From positions 6,820,001 through 6,884,000 of the forward strand of contig NZ_CP108464.1 of the NCBI RefSeq assembly GCF_036226405.1: a stretch of 64,000 bases of DNA, given 5' to 3'. A program made the translations under genes and the position numbers. The notes beneath the pieces are model-generated. The model saw only the letters and a list, made by a program, of their open reading frames with translations. It was not told the DNA's origin and did no database searches. Positions within the stretch are counted from its first letter, which is position 1. The number at the start of each line of letters is the position of its first letter. The DNA is from Streptomyces sp. NBC_01260. Its GTDB lineage: Bacteria; Actinomycetota; Actinomycetes; Streptomycetales; Streptomycetaceae. Positions 1 through 10,720 of this stretch are shown here, piece by piece.

Positions 1-1238
<1,238 letters not shown>

Positions 1239-1263
1239 CGGCACCCCCGCAGGCGTTACGGTT

Positions 1264-1312
1264 GACCGGGGTACGCGTCCTTCGAGGACGGGTACCCCGG
1301 TCACTGTTTTTT
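1264..1312 (+). terminator. Rho-independent terminator after pyrG
   Basis: Perfect 11-bp stem GACCGGGGTAC / GTACCCCGGTC (1264-1274 and 1292-1302) enclosing a second stem CGTCCT/AGGACG. After four more bases comes a run of six T. It sits between pyrG and the NUDIX gene. Confidence 0.9.
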
Positions 1313-1326
1313 GTGGGAGGACGTAG

Positions 1327-1953
1327 ATGGGTTTCCAGGACACGCCCGAGGAGTGGCCGGTCACCGCGACCGAGACTCCGTTCCGGGGCAACAAGACCAG
1401 CGTCCGCACCGATGACGTCGCGATGCCGGACGGCACGGTTGTGCGCCGCGACTACCAGGTCCACCCGGGCTCGGTCGCCGTGCTCGCACTCGACGACGAG
1501 GGTCGCGTCCTGGTGCTGCGCCAGTACCGCCACCCGGTGCGTCACAAGCTGTGGGAGATCCCGGCCGGACTGCTCGACATCCCCGGTGAGAACCCGCTGC
1601 ACGCCGCGCAGCGCGAGCTCTACGAGGAGGCGTACGTCAAGGCCGAGGACTGGCGGGTGCTGACCGACGTCTACACCACGCCGGGCGGCTGCGACGAAGC
1701 CGTACGGATCTTCCTCGCCCGGAACATCTCCGAGGCGGACGGCGAGCGTTTCGAGGTCTCCGAGGAGGAGGCCGACATGGAGCTGGCCAGGGTGCCGCTC
1801 CAGGACCTCGTACGAGGCGTGCTCGCCGGGGACCTGCACAACAACTGCCTGGTGGTGGGTGTGCTGTCGCTCGCCGCGGTGCTCGCGGGCGACGGGGTCG
1901 AATCGCTGCGGCCCGCCGAGGCGCCTTGGCCCGCCCGGCCGTTCGAGGCCTGA
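1327..1953 (+). CDS. NUDIX hydrolase, ADP-ribose pyrophosphatase type
   Basis: Probably hydrolyses ADP-ribose or related nucleoside diphosphate sugars to AMP and a sugar phosphate. 208 aa. ATG follows GGGAGGA with good spacing. The Nudix box lies around residues 78-100 (GLLDIPGENP then RELYEEA). It has one extra residue between Gly and the first Glu, and Tyr where Gly is usual near the end. From memory actinobacterial members of this clade share that variant. It lies between pyrG, from which a terminator separates it, and a TPR ATPase. Substrate is inferred from family only. Confidence 0.88.
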   Translation: MGFQDTPEEWPVTATETPFRGNKTSVRTDDVAMPDGTVVRRDYQVHPGSVAVLALDDEGRVLVLRQYRHPVRHKLWEIPAGLLDIPGENPLHAAQRELYEEAYVKAEDWRVLTDVYTTPGGCDEAVRIFLARNISEADGERFEVSEEEADMELARVPLQDLVRGVLAGDLHNNCLVVGVLSLAAVLAGDGVESLRPAEAPWPARPFEA

Positions 1954-2159
1954 CGGACCGTCGGTGATCCCGGGGAGCCGCCGCCGCGCGGCCGCTCCCC
2001 GGGATCACCCGGAGTTCCCTCGGTCGGAAAAAATGCTGATCCGATCGAGGGATGTATCCGCCGCGCTCCACCGGATTCGCCCACCCGCCTGAACTACGCT
2101 CGGAACGCCCTGGCCGGAGTCCCGGCGGGCGACGCGTGCAGCGAAGTGGAGCGTGGCCC

Positions 2160-4223
2160 GTGACGGATCAGGCGGTGGACACCAGCGGACCGGCCGAGGC
2201 AGCGGGGACCGAGGAGCCGGCCGTCGTCGAACCAACCCAATTCTGCGGGCGCGAGCGCGAGTTGAAGGCGCTCCGGGCCGACATCGAACGGGCCGGACTG
2301 GACACCATGGCCGGCCGCAAGAGCGGCCGGGCCCGGGTCCTGCTGATCGCCGGACGCCCCGGTTCCGGCCGCACCGCGCTGGCCGGCGAACTCACCCGAC
2401 GGCTGCTCGGCACCGGCGACTACCCCGACGGCCTGCTCCGTGTCCGGCTCACCGAACCCGGCGGCGCCCCGGTTCCCACCGAACGCGCCGCCCGGGACCT
2501 GCTGGGCCAGCTGGACGTGGTGGGACCGCCCGGCGCGGACGAGGACGAACTCTCCGAGATGGTGCGCGAGGCCCTCGCCGTACGCCGGGCCCTGCTCCTG
2601 ATCGACGACGCGCCGGACGCCGGACAGGTCGACCCGCTGCTCCCGGACAACCCGGACTGCCTGGTCGTCGCCACCGCGCAGGGCCCGCTGACCGGTATCC
2701 CCGGCGTCCGCCCCTGCACCATCGGCGGACTGGAGGCCGGGCCGGCGGTCCAGTTGCTCTCCCGCACCATCGGACAGGTCCGCATCACCGTCGATCCGCG
2801 GACCGCCGAGACGCTGGCCGAGGAGTGCGGAGGTCAGCCCGCCGCACTCGTCATGGTCGGGGGCTGGCTGGCCGCGCACCCGACGGCCTCGGTGGCCGAC
2901 GTCACCAAGCGGCTGCGGGAACTGCCGGACGACACCGAGCAGTCCACCGGCGCCCGTCCGCTGGCCCGCGCCTTCCGGCTGATCCACGACTCACTGCCGC
3001 CGACCGCCGCCCGGATACTGCGACTGCTCTCCCTCGCCCCCGCCGGACTCGCCGACGCCCATACCGCGTCCGCCCTGGCCGGCTGCTCCGTCTCGGCCGC
3101 CCAGACCACGCTCGACGACTTCGTGCGGCTCGGGGTGCTGCGCGGCGACGGGGCCGGCCTGCCGCAGTACGAGGTGCCCGGCTGCCTGGCCCCGCTGCTG
3201 CGGGCGCTGCTGGAGGACCGGGGCCGGCCGGGCGAGATCCAGCTCGCGCAGGCGAGGATGCTGGAGCGGACCGTGCGCCGGCTCCAGTCCTGCCGGGCGG
3301 TCACCGAACCCGAGGGCTCCCCGGCCCGGCGCAGACTCGCCGGGCTGCCGCGCTCGCTGCGCTTCCCCGGCCCCGAGGCCGCCGCCGAATGGCTGCGGAT
3401 CCGCCGCCCCGCACTGCTCGCCTCCGCCCGGATCGCCGTGGAGGACGGTGAACTCGACACGCTGGCAAGGCGGTTGGTGGCCGCGCTGGTGCGGGCGCTG
3501 GCGGTGCACGAAGGCACCGAGGCGGCCGCGCCCGAGCTGTACGGACTGCACGGTCTGGTGCTGGCGGTCGCCGAGCGGCGCGAACTGCCGCGTGAACGGG
3601 CGGCGGCCCTGCTCAACCTCGCCGACCTGGACGCCGGGACCGGCCGGACCCGGGAGGCGCTGGCCCGCTACCGGGCCGCGCTGGATGCCGGACGGGCCGC
3701 GAAGGATCCGTACGCCACCGGACGCGCGATGGAATCCGTAGGCGGTGCCTACGCGGAGCTGGGGGACTTCCACCGGGCCTCCGACTGGTACGGCCGGGCG
3801 CTCGCCCAGCGGCTGACCCAGGGCGAGAAGGCCGACGAGGCGCGGCTGTACGGGCGCCTCGGCACCGTCCACACCTACTCCGGCCGGTACGGCGAGGCGC
3901 TGCGGAACTGGCGGGCCGCGGCGGCCGGCTACCGCAGGCTCGGCGATCTGCTCGCCCAGGCGCGGGCGCTCAGCGAGGTCGCCCGGGTCCAGGAGTACGC
4001 GGGCCGTCCGCAGGAGTCGTTGCAGACCTGCCGGGAGGCCGTGGAGTGGGCGCGGCAGGCCAAGGACGTACGGCTGCAGGCCGCCCTTGAGCTGCGGCTG
4101 GCCGACACGCTGGACCGGCTCGGTGACCCGGCAGCCGCGGCACTGCACCGGGGTACGGCCGACAGATTGCTGGGCGAGAAGAGCGCAACCTACGAAATCC
4201 GTAGTGCGGTGACGGAAAATTAA
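2160..4223 (+). CDS. NTP-binding protein with C-terminal TPR repeats (STAND/AfsR-like core)
   Basis: 687 aa from GTG 2160. The reading frame is open upstream to 2052, but that stretch has poor codon bias, so the GTG is preferred. Residues 27-80 hold a leader motif (FCGRERELKAL) and a P-loop-like GRPGSGRT. A Walker B-like ALLLIDDA follows near residue 145. The P-loop carries Arg where Lys is normal, so ATP hydrolysis is uncertain. Residues about 400-680 are helical TPR units (for example LADLDAGTGRTREAL). No SARP or DNA-binding domain is visible, so this looks like a scaffold or signalling ATPase of unknown role. It is regularly found upstream of ald in Streptomyces. Confidence 0.82.
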   Translation: MTDQAVDTSGPAEAAGTEEPAVVEPTQFCGRERELKALRADIERAGLDTMAGRKSGRARVLLIAGRPGSGRTALAGELTRRLLGTGDYPDGLLRVRLTEPGGAPVPTERAARDLLGQLDVVGPPGADEDELSEMVREALAVRRALLLIDDAPDAGQVDPLLPDNPDCLVVATAQGPLTGIPGVRPCTIGGLEAGPAVQLLSRTIGQVRITVDPRTAETLAEECGGQPAALVMVGGWLAAHPTASVADVTKRLRELPDDTEQSTGARPLARAFRLIHDSLPPTAARILRLLSLAPAGLADAHTASALAGCSVSAAQTTLDDFVRLGVLRGDGAGLPQYEVPGCLAPLLRALLEDRGRPGEIQLAQARMLERTVRRLQSCRAVTEPEGSPARRRLAGLPRSLRFPGPEAAAEWLRIRRPALLASARIAVEDGELDTLARRLVAALVRALAVHEGTEAAAPELYGLHGLVLAVAERRELPRERAAALLNLADLDAGTGRTREALARYRAALDAGRAAKDPYATGRAMESVGGAYAELGDFHRASDWYGRALAQRLTQGEKADEARLYGRLGTVHTYSGRYGEALRNWRAAAAGYRRLGDLLAQARALSEVARVQEYAGRPQESLQTCREAVEWARQAKDVRLQAALELRLADTLDRLGDPAAAALHRGTADRLLGEKSATYEIRSAVTEN

Positions 4224-4357
4224 TGCTTTGTAAGGCTAGACAGCGGGAAGCCCTTCATTAGACTGGCTCTGCCGCGGGTGTTCGCGGTGTCTCCATTTAC
4301 GCTGCGTATATCCGGGTATGGCGTGCCATGTCCGGGTAACCCTCTGAGTCAAGGACC

Positions 4358-5482
<1,125 letters not shown>

Positions 5483-5542
5483 CGGCCCACCGCCTTCCGA
5501 AGGGAGTGGCGGGGGCGCTCTTCCGCTTCCCGTCAACCTCGT

Positions 5543-5583
5543 GCGTCCGGCCGGACCTTGCCGAGCAAGGTCCGGCCGGACGC
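5543..5583 (+). terminator. Terminator hairpin after ald
   Basis: Perfect 19-bp stem (5543-5561 paired with 5565-5583, starting GCGTCCGGCC) with a 3-base loop CGA. No U-tract follows, which is common in Streptomyces terminators. Confidence 0.8.
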
Positions 5584-5736
5584 GTGTCGGGGCTCCTGCG
5601 GGCCCCGCGCAACTCGCCTCGAACGTAACCCTTTAACCGATTCGTGCACCCGTGAAGAGTGCGCCCGGAGGGCTGTGCGCCCTTGACAGCGGGGTGTTCG
5701 ATTGCCGACACATCGGGCCGGGTCCGGCGGATTGTG

Positions 5737-5766
5737 TTGCTGCGGACCGGTGACACGCCATAGAGT
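5737..5766 (+). promoter_or_regulatory. Candidate vegetative promoter for the parA operon
   Basis: TTGCTG at 5737-5742, an 18-base spacer, then TAGAGT at 5761-5766 resembles the Streptomyces consensus TTGACN / TAGNNT. Predicted start near 5773, about 70 bases before the parA start. Another TTGACA at 5683-5688 has no good -10 partner. Confidence 0.4.
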
Positions 5767-5841
5767 CGCCAATCGTCGGCATGGTGCCACGCTGACCTAT
5801 CGATAAGTTTCCTGGTCACGTCCAAGGAGGTAAGACGACTT

Positions 5842-7002
5842 GTGAATGAGTCGACATTTACTCCCGGGGGTGTTCATCCAGGGATGCCTGCACGGGGCCA
5901 GAGCCCGAACGGGCTGGAGGCTGTCGGCTCCGTCGCTGTCCGCACCTTCGCCACCCACCAGCACATGACGACAGCCCCCCAGATGATGGACGGCCTACAC
6001 GTGAACGCCATGGCCGGCAACGAGAGTGGCCGGGACACCGCCCACTTCGCCGACTTCGACGAGGCGCCCCAAGGGCGCTTCTACGACCCCGACGCCGAGT
6101 ACGAGCCCGATCCGGAGTACGCGGCCACTCTCGCGCCCGACGCCGCCCGGCAGCGCCGCGAGCGAGTCGGCCCGACCGGCCGGCCCCTGCCCTACTTCCC
6201 GATCCCGGGCCCGCTGACCGATCACGGCCCCGCGAAGATCATTGCGATGTGCAACCAGAAGGGCGGCGTCGGCAAGACCACGTCGACCATCAATCTGGGT
6301 GCCGCGCTCGCGGAGTACGGACGGCGTGTCCTGCTCGTCGACTTCGACCCGCAGGGAGCCCTGTCGGTCGGTCTCGGCGTGAACCCGATGGAGCTCGACC
6401 TCACCGTCTACAACCTGCTCATGGAGCGGGGCATGGCGGCCGACGAGGTCCTCCTGAAGACCGCCGTGCCCAACATGGACCTGCTGCCGAGCAACATCGA
6501 CCTGTCGGCCGCCGAGGTCCAGCTGGTCAGCGAGGTGGCCCGGGAGTCCACCCTGCAGCGCGCCCTGAAGCCGCTGATGGCCGACTACGACTACATCGTG
6601 ATCGACTGCCAGCCCTCGCTGGGCCTGCTCACCGTGAACGCCCTGACGGCCGCGCACAAGGTCATAGTGCCGCTCGAGTGCGAGTTCTTCGCCCTGCGAG
6701 GTGTGGCGTTGCTCACCGAGACCATCGAGAAGGTCCAGGAGCGGCTCAACCCCGAGCTGGAACTCGACGGCATCCTCGCCACCATGTACGACTCCCGTAC
6801 GGTCCACAGCCGCGAGGTCCTCGCGCGCGTCGTCGAGGCCTTCGACGATCACGTGTACCACACGGTGATCGGGCGCACGGTCCGCTTCCCGGAGACCACG
6901 GTCGCCGGCGAGCCCATCACCACGTACGCCTCCAATTCGGTCGGTGCCGCCGCCTATCGCCAGCTCGCCAGGGAGGTGCTCGCCCGGTGTCACGCCGAGT
7001 GA
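5842..7002 (+). CDS. ParA-family ATPase (chromosome-partition-like)
   Basis: 386 aa. GTG start preceded by an excellent SD, AAGGAGGT (5824-5831). Residues 1-130 are a disordered acidic/Pro-rich extension (for example YDPDAEYEPDPEY) absent from the classical chromosomal ParA. The deviant Walker A is KGGVGKT at 140-146, followed by LLVDFDPQGALSVGLG and a long ParA core with VIDCQPSLG. The downstream gene overlaps by 16 bases and ends in a ribbon-helix-helix-like segment, then scpA and scpB follow. This is therefore not the oriC parAB pair but a second ParA system next to the condensin adaptors. Role in nucleoid segregation is inferred from context. Confidence 0.9.
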   Translation: MNESTFTPGGVHPGMPARGQSPNGLEAVGSVAVRTFATHQHMTTAPQMMDGLHVNAMAGNESGRDTAHFADFDEAPQGRFYDPDAEYEPDPEYAATLAPDAARQRRERVGPTGRPLPYFPIPGPLTDHGPAKIIAMCNQKGGVGKTTSTINLGAALAEYGRRVLLVDFDPQGALSVGLGVNPMELDLTVYNLLMERGMAADEVLLKTAVPNMDLLPSNIDLSAAEVQLVSEVARESTLQRALKPLMADYDYIVIDCQPSLGLLTVNALTAAHKVIVPLECEFFALRGVALLTETIEKVQERLNPELELDGILATMYDSRTVHSREVLARVVEAFDDHVYHTVIGRTVRFPETTVAGEPITTYASNSVGAAAYRQLAREVLARCHAE

Positions 7003-7595
7003 GTCTGCCGGGGGCCGACGAACTGTTCCGTACCACCGGGGGGATGGGGCTGCAGTCCTCGTCCCCCGCGGAGCGGCGGCGCAAGGCGAACGGCGAGGCC
7101 CGGGTGCCCGCACCGGCCGGCGAGAGCGATTCCGGGGCCGACGCCCCGGGGACGGGCTCCGAGGCCCCCGCGGGAACGGCTCCCTCCGCGCAGGAGGAGC
7201 ACTCCGCGGCCAGGGCCGACGCGGGCGATTCGCGCAGCCGGGGCGCTGAGAACGACCGGGTCGCGGTGGCCGCACAGGCCGGGCGCCGCCCGCAGGTGCC
7301 GTCCTCGCAGGAGCCGGTTCCCGCGCCTGTCGTCCAGCAGCAGCGCAGACGGGGTGGCGGGCGCGGCGCGAACCGGCGGCCCAGCGGCCGGGAGCGCCAC
7401 GACGAGAAGATCACGGTCTACGTCTCCGCCGAGGAGCTGATGGATCTCGAACACGCGCGGCTGGTGCTGCGCGGCGAGCACGGGCTGGCCATCGACCGCG
7501 GGCGGATCGTCCGTGAGGCGGTCGCCGTCGTCCTCGCCGACCTGGAGTCGCGGGGCGACGCGAGCATCCTCGTACGGCGGCTGCGCGGCCGCTGA
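6987..7595 (+). CDS. Putative DNA-binding partner of ParA (ribbon-helix-helix-like C-terminus)
   Basis: 202 aa from GTG 6987, which has GGGAGG at 6971-6976 and overlaps the parA stop; GTG 6999 is a poorer alternative. Residues 1-135 are low-complexity (Ala/Glu/Ser/Arg, with RRRGGGRGANRR). The last 65 residues begin EKITVYVSAEELMDLE and continue through a helix to VREAVAVVLADLE. That is a beta-strand plus two helices, as in CopG/ParG-type ribbon-helix-helix proteins. Its position behind ParA suggests it is the centromere-binding partner. I know no characterised homologue; the fold is inferred from pattern only. Confidence 0.75.
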   Translation: MSRRVSLPGADELFRTTGGMGLQSSSPAERRRKANGEARVPAPAGESDSGADAPGTGSEAPAGTAPSAQEEHSAARADAGDSRSRGAENDRVAVAAQAGRRPQVPSSQEPVPAPVVQQQRRRGGGRGANRRPSGRERHDEKITVYVSAEELMDLEHARLVLRGEHGLAIDRGRIVREAVAVVLADLESRGDASILVRRLRGR

Positions 7596-7672
7596 CGGGC
7601 ACGGCGCCGGTAGCCTGCCCCGGAGGGCGGGCCGCCGTCCGTCGCCCGTGTCCCGCCGCACCCTGGATCCCC

Positions 7673-8719
7673 ATGCCATCACCCGACGAGCCCGCCCGCA
7701 CCTCCCGCCGCCCGCTGGGCCGCGGGCCGGGGGGCGGGCCCGCGCCCGGGTGGGCGGGGAACGACGACGGTGCGGGGGTCGAGCTCCTCGCCCCGCCCCT
7801 TCCTTCCGAGGCCGCGGAAGCACTCCCGGGAGTTCCCGGCATCCCGGAGGCCCCGGAGGCCCCGGACGACGTCCCCGAGCCCCCGGCCGCCCCCGCAGCC
7901 GACAACGGTCGCTTCACCGTCCGGCTGGCGAACTTCGAGGGGCCGTTCGATCTGCTGCTCCAGCTCATCTCCAAGCACAAGCTGGATGTGACCGAGGTCG
8001 CCCTGTCCAAGGTCACCGATGAGTTCATGGTCCACATCCGGGCCATGGGGCCGGACTGGGACCTGGACCAGACCACCGAGTTCCTCGTCGTCGCGGCGAC
8101 CCTCCTGGACCTCAAGGCCGCCCGGCTGCTGCCCACCGCCGAGGTGGAGGACGAGGGGGACCTGGCGCTGCTCGAAGCCAGGGACCTGCTCTTCGCCCGG
8201 CTGCTGCAGTACCGCGCGTACAAGCGCATCGCCGAGATCTTCAGCGCGCGCCTCGAATCGGAGGGCCGCCGCTTCCCCCGTACCGTCGGGCTGGAACCGC
8301 ACCATGCGGAGCTGCTGCCCGAGGTCGTGATCAGCATCGGGGCCGAGGGCTTCGCCAGGCTGGCCGTGAAGGCGATGCAGCCCAGGCCCCGGCCGCAGGT
8401 CTACATCGACCACATCCACGCCCCGCTGGTCAGCGTGCGCGAGCAGGCCGGGGTCGTGATGGCGCGGCTGCGGGAGGCGGGGGAGATCAGCTTCCGGGAG
8501 CTGACCGAGGACGCTGCGGACACCCTCACCGTCGTCGCCCGGTTCCTCGCGTTGTTGGAGCTCTACCGCGAGAAGGCCGTCGTCCTGGACCAGGACGAGG
8601 CGCTGGGGGAGCTGATGGTGCGCTGGGCCGGGGAGCAGGGGGCCGAGCCCATCGTGACGGACGAGTTCGACCAGGAGACACCGGACGTGCGGGACGAGCG
8701 GCAGGACGTGAAGGCATGA
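7673..8719 (+). CDS. scpA: Segregation and condensation protein A (ScpA, kleisin)
   Basis: Kleisin subunit that bridges SMC heads and recruits ScpB. 348 aa. The ScpA core begins near residue 80 with FTVRLANFEGPFDLLLQLI, the family's opening signature. It continues through TTEFLVVAATLLDLKAARLLP and ends in a winged-helix region. Residues 1-78 are a Pro/Gly/Ala-rich extension; the ATG has no strong SD, so the exact start is uncertain. Its stop overlaps the scpB ATG by four bases (ATGA). Confidence 0.93.
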   Translation: MPSPDEPARTSRRPLGRGPGGGPAPGWAGNDDGAGVELLAPPLPSEAAEALPGVPGIPEAPEAPDDVPEPPAAPAADNGRFTVRLANFEGPFDLLLQLISKHKLDVTEVALSKVTDEFMVHIRAMGPDWDLDQTTEFLVVAATLLDLKAARLLPTAEVEDEGDLALLEARDLLFARLLQYRAYKRIAEIFSARLESEGRRFPRTVGLEPHHAELLPEVVISIGAEGFARLAVKAMQPRPRPQVYIDHIHAPLVSVREQAGVVMARLREAGEISFRELTEDAADTLTVVARFLALLELYREKAVVLDQDEALGELMVRWAGEQGAEPIVTDEFDQETPDVRDERQDVKA

Positions 8720-9363
8720 GCGAACAGGACGTCACCGGATCCACCGTCGCGGATCTCGGTCTCAAGCCCGCCCTGGAGGCCGTCCTCATGGTCGTCGACG
8801 AGCCCGCCACCGAGGAGCACCTGGCCAAGGTGCTGGAGCGGCCCAGGCGGGCCGTCGCCGACGCGCTGCGCGAGCTGGCCGACGAGTACACCGTGCAGCG
8901 CCGCGGCTTCGACCTCAGGCTGGTCGCGGGCGGCTGGCGGTTCTACACCCGCCCGGAGTACGCGGCGGCGGTCGAGGGCTTCGTCCTGGACGGCCAGCAC
9001 GCCCGTCTCACCCAGGCGGCGCTGGAGACTCTCGCGGTGGTCGCCTACCGGCAGCCGGTGAGCCGTTCGCGGGTCTCCGCGGTGCGCGGCGTGAACTGTG
9101 ACGGGGTCATGCGGACCCTGTTGCAGAGGGGCCTGGTCGAGGAAGCGGGCGCGGAACCCGAAACAGGTGCGATCCTGTACAGGACGACGAACTACTTTCT
9201 GGAGCGAATGGGCCTGCGTGGCCTGGACGAGCTCCCGGAGCTCGCGCCCTTCCTCCCAGAGGCGGACGCGATCGAGGCTGAGACGCTAGAGGGTGTGCCG
9301 TCGTTCGATCCGGACGCACCGGACACCCCGGATACTCACGCAGACGACAAGACGGAATTTTGA
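8716..9363 (+). CDS. scpB: Segregation and condensation protein B (ScpB)
   Basis: Dimeric winged-helix partner of ScpA in the SMC complex. 215 aa. The double winged-helix family signature is seen in LKPALEAVLMVVDEPATEEHLA and the later LTQAALETLAVVAYRQPVSR, then VRGVNCDGVMRTLLQRGLVEE. Translationally coupled to scpA (ATGA) and to the following pseudouridine synthase (TGATG), so the five genes from parA probably form one operon. Confidence 0.94.
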   Translation: MSEQDVTGSTVADLGLKPALEAVLMVVDEPATEEHLAKVLERPRRAVADALRELADEYTVQRRGFDLRLVAGGWRFYTRPEYAAAVEGFVLDGQHARLTQAALETLAVVAYRQPVSRSRVSAVRGVNCDGVMRTLLQRGLVEEAGAEPETGAILYRTTNYFLERMGLRGLDELPELAPFLPEADAIEAETLEGVPSFDPDAPDTPDTHADDKTEF

Positions 9364-10589
9364 TGCGAAGCAGTGGCAGGAACAGCGGAAGCGGCAGCGG
9401 CGGCGGCAGGAGCGGCGGCAGCGGCGGCGGCGGAGCCAGGAGCGGCGGCGGTACCGGCGGCAGGAGCGGCGGCAGCGGCGGCGGCGGAGCCAGGAGCGGC
9501 GGCAGGAACAACACCGGCACCGGCAGGAACAGCAACCCGAACCCTCGGGTCTCCGGCTCCGAGCGTGACGACAAGCAGGAGCAGCGCGCCCGCCGGCCCC
9601 GTCCCGAGGAGCGCCGCTACGACGTCGGCAACGACAAGCCGGGCGGCGACGGCGGCACCCGCAAGGGCCGCGGCGCGGCGGCCCGCGGCGGCGCCAAGGG
9701 CGGCCCGAAGGCGGCGACGGGCGGCGCCAGGAGCGCCGGCCGGCGTGCCCCGTACGGCGCCCCCGCCCGTCCGCGCGAGCTCGACGCCAAGATCGAGCAG
9801 CGCAACCGCGACAGGTACGCGGACAAGCCCGAGATCAAGACGCCCAGGACCAACCCGGGCGCCGAGGAGGAGGGCGAGCGCCTGCAGAAGGTGCTGGCCC
9901 GTGCCGGCATGGGCTCGCGCCGCTCGTGCGAGGAGCTGATCGACCAGTCCCGCGTCGAGGTGAACGGCGAGATCGTCGTCGAGCAGGGCATGCGCGTCGA
10001 TGTGAACAGGGACGAGATCAAGGTCGACGGCCTGACCGTGGCCACCCAGTCGTACCTCTTCTTCGCGCTGAACAAGCCGGCCGGCGTCGTCTCCTCCATG
10101 GAGGACCCGGACGGCCGCCAGTGCCTCGGCGACTACGTCACCAACCGTGAGACGCGGCTCTTCCACGTCGGCCGGCTGGACACCGAGACCGAGGGCATCA
10201 TCATGCTCACCAACCACGGCGAGCTGGCCCACCGTCTCACCCACCCCCGGTACGGCGTGAAGAAGACCTACCTGGCCGCCATCCAGGGACCGCTCCCGCG
10301 CGACCTGGGCAAGCGGCTCAAGGACGGCATCCAGCTGGAGGACGGGTACGCCCGCGCCGACCACTTCCGCGTCGTCGAGAACACCGGCAAGAACTACCTC
10401 GTCGAGGTGACCCTCCACGAGGGCCGCAAGCACATCGTCCGCCGGATGCTGGCCGAGGCCGGCTTCCCGGTCGAGCGGCTCGTGCGGACGTCGTTCGGAC
10501 CGATCCCGCTGGGCGACCAGAAGTCGGGCTGGCTGCGCCGGCTCACCAACACCGAGGTGGGCATGCTGATGCGCGAGGTCGGTCTGTAG
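9363..10589 (+). CDS. Pseudouridine synthase, RsuA/RluB family, with Gly-Ser-Arg-rich N-terminal tail
   Basis: Isomerises uridine in rRNA, most likely 23S as in RluB. 408 aa from ATG 9363, which overlaps the scpB stop (TGATG). Residues 1-165 are a very basic, disordered tail of GGS, GGR and RGG blocks. An S4 RNA-binding domain follows (RLQKVLARAGMGSRRSCEEL), then the catalytic block HVGRLDTETEGIIML with the family Asp, and KTYLAAIQG. The tail contains an exact 48-bp tandem duplication. A U-tailed terminator closes the operon. Confidence 0.9.
   Translation: MRSSGRNSGSGSGGGRSGGSGGGGARSGGGTGGRSGGSGGGGARSGGRNNTGTGRNSNPNPRVSGSERDDKQEQRARRPRPEERRYDVGNDKPGGDGGTRKGRGAAARGGAKGGPKAATGGARSAGRRAPYGAPARPRELDAKIEQRNRDRYADKPEIKTPRTNPGAEEEGERLQKVLARAGMGSRRSCEELIDQSRVEVNGEIVVEQGMRVDVNRDEIKVDGLTVATQSYLFFALNKPAGVVSSMEDPDGRQCLGDYVTNRETRLFHVGRLDTETEGIIMLTNHGELAHRLTHPRYGVKKTYLAAIQGPLPRDLGKRLKDGIQLEDGYARADHFRVVENTGKNYLVEVTLHEGRKHIVRRMLAEAGFPVERLVRTSFGPIPLGDQKSGWLRRLTNTEVGMLMREVGL
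9402..9503 (+). repeat. Exact 48-bp direct repeat inside the pseudouridine synthase tail
   Basis: Bases 9402-9449 and 9456-9503 are identical over 48 bases (unit starts GGCGGCAGGAGCGGCGGC), offset 54. Because 54 is a multiple of three, the repeat encodes the same peptide twice (GGRSGGSGGGGARSGG). Confidence 0.9.
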
Positions 10590-10612
10590 ACCGCCCCGCA
10601 CCCACAGCTCAC

Positions 10613-10670
10613 GGCCCGCGGCCGGTTCCTGGATTTCGATTTTCGGACAGGAACCGGCCGCGGGCCTTTT
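10613..10670 (+). terminator. Terminator after the parA-scpAB operon
   Basis: Perfect 19-bp stem (10613-10631 with 10648-10666, beginning GGCCCGCGGCCGG), a 16-base AT-rich loop and TTTT immediately after. Confidence 0.9.
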
Positions 10671-10689
10671 GCTACCTGCGTTCGACCTT

Positions 10690-10707
10690 TATAGTCAGAA
10701 TGACTAT
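10690..10707 (+). promoter_or_regulatory. Candidate NrtR operator overlapping a -10 element
   Basis: ATAGTCA-gaa-TGACTAT (10691-10707) is a perfect 7-bp inverted repeat in otherwise GC-rich DNA. It overlaps a likely -10 hexamer TATAGT (10690-10695). The SD AAGGAGG (10709-10715) and the pnuC GTG (10721) follow at once. The operon encodes the NUDIX-type repressor NrtR, so autoregulation by occlusion of the promoter is the simplest reading. Agreement with published NrtR consensus sites was not checked. Confidence 0.7.
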
Positions 10708-10720
10708 TAAGGAGGCGGGT

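Noticed and set aside
9402..9503. Repeat units considered as a CRISPR array
   Set aside because: Only two copies, in frame inside a Gly/Ser-rich coding tail, with a 6-base gap instead of spacers.
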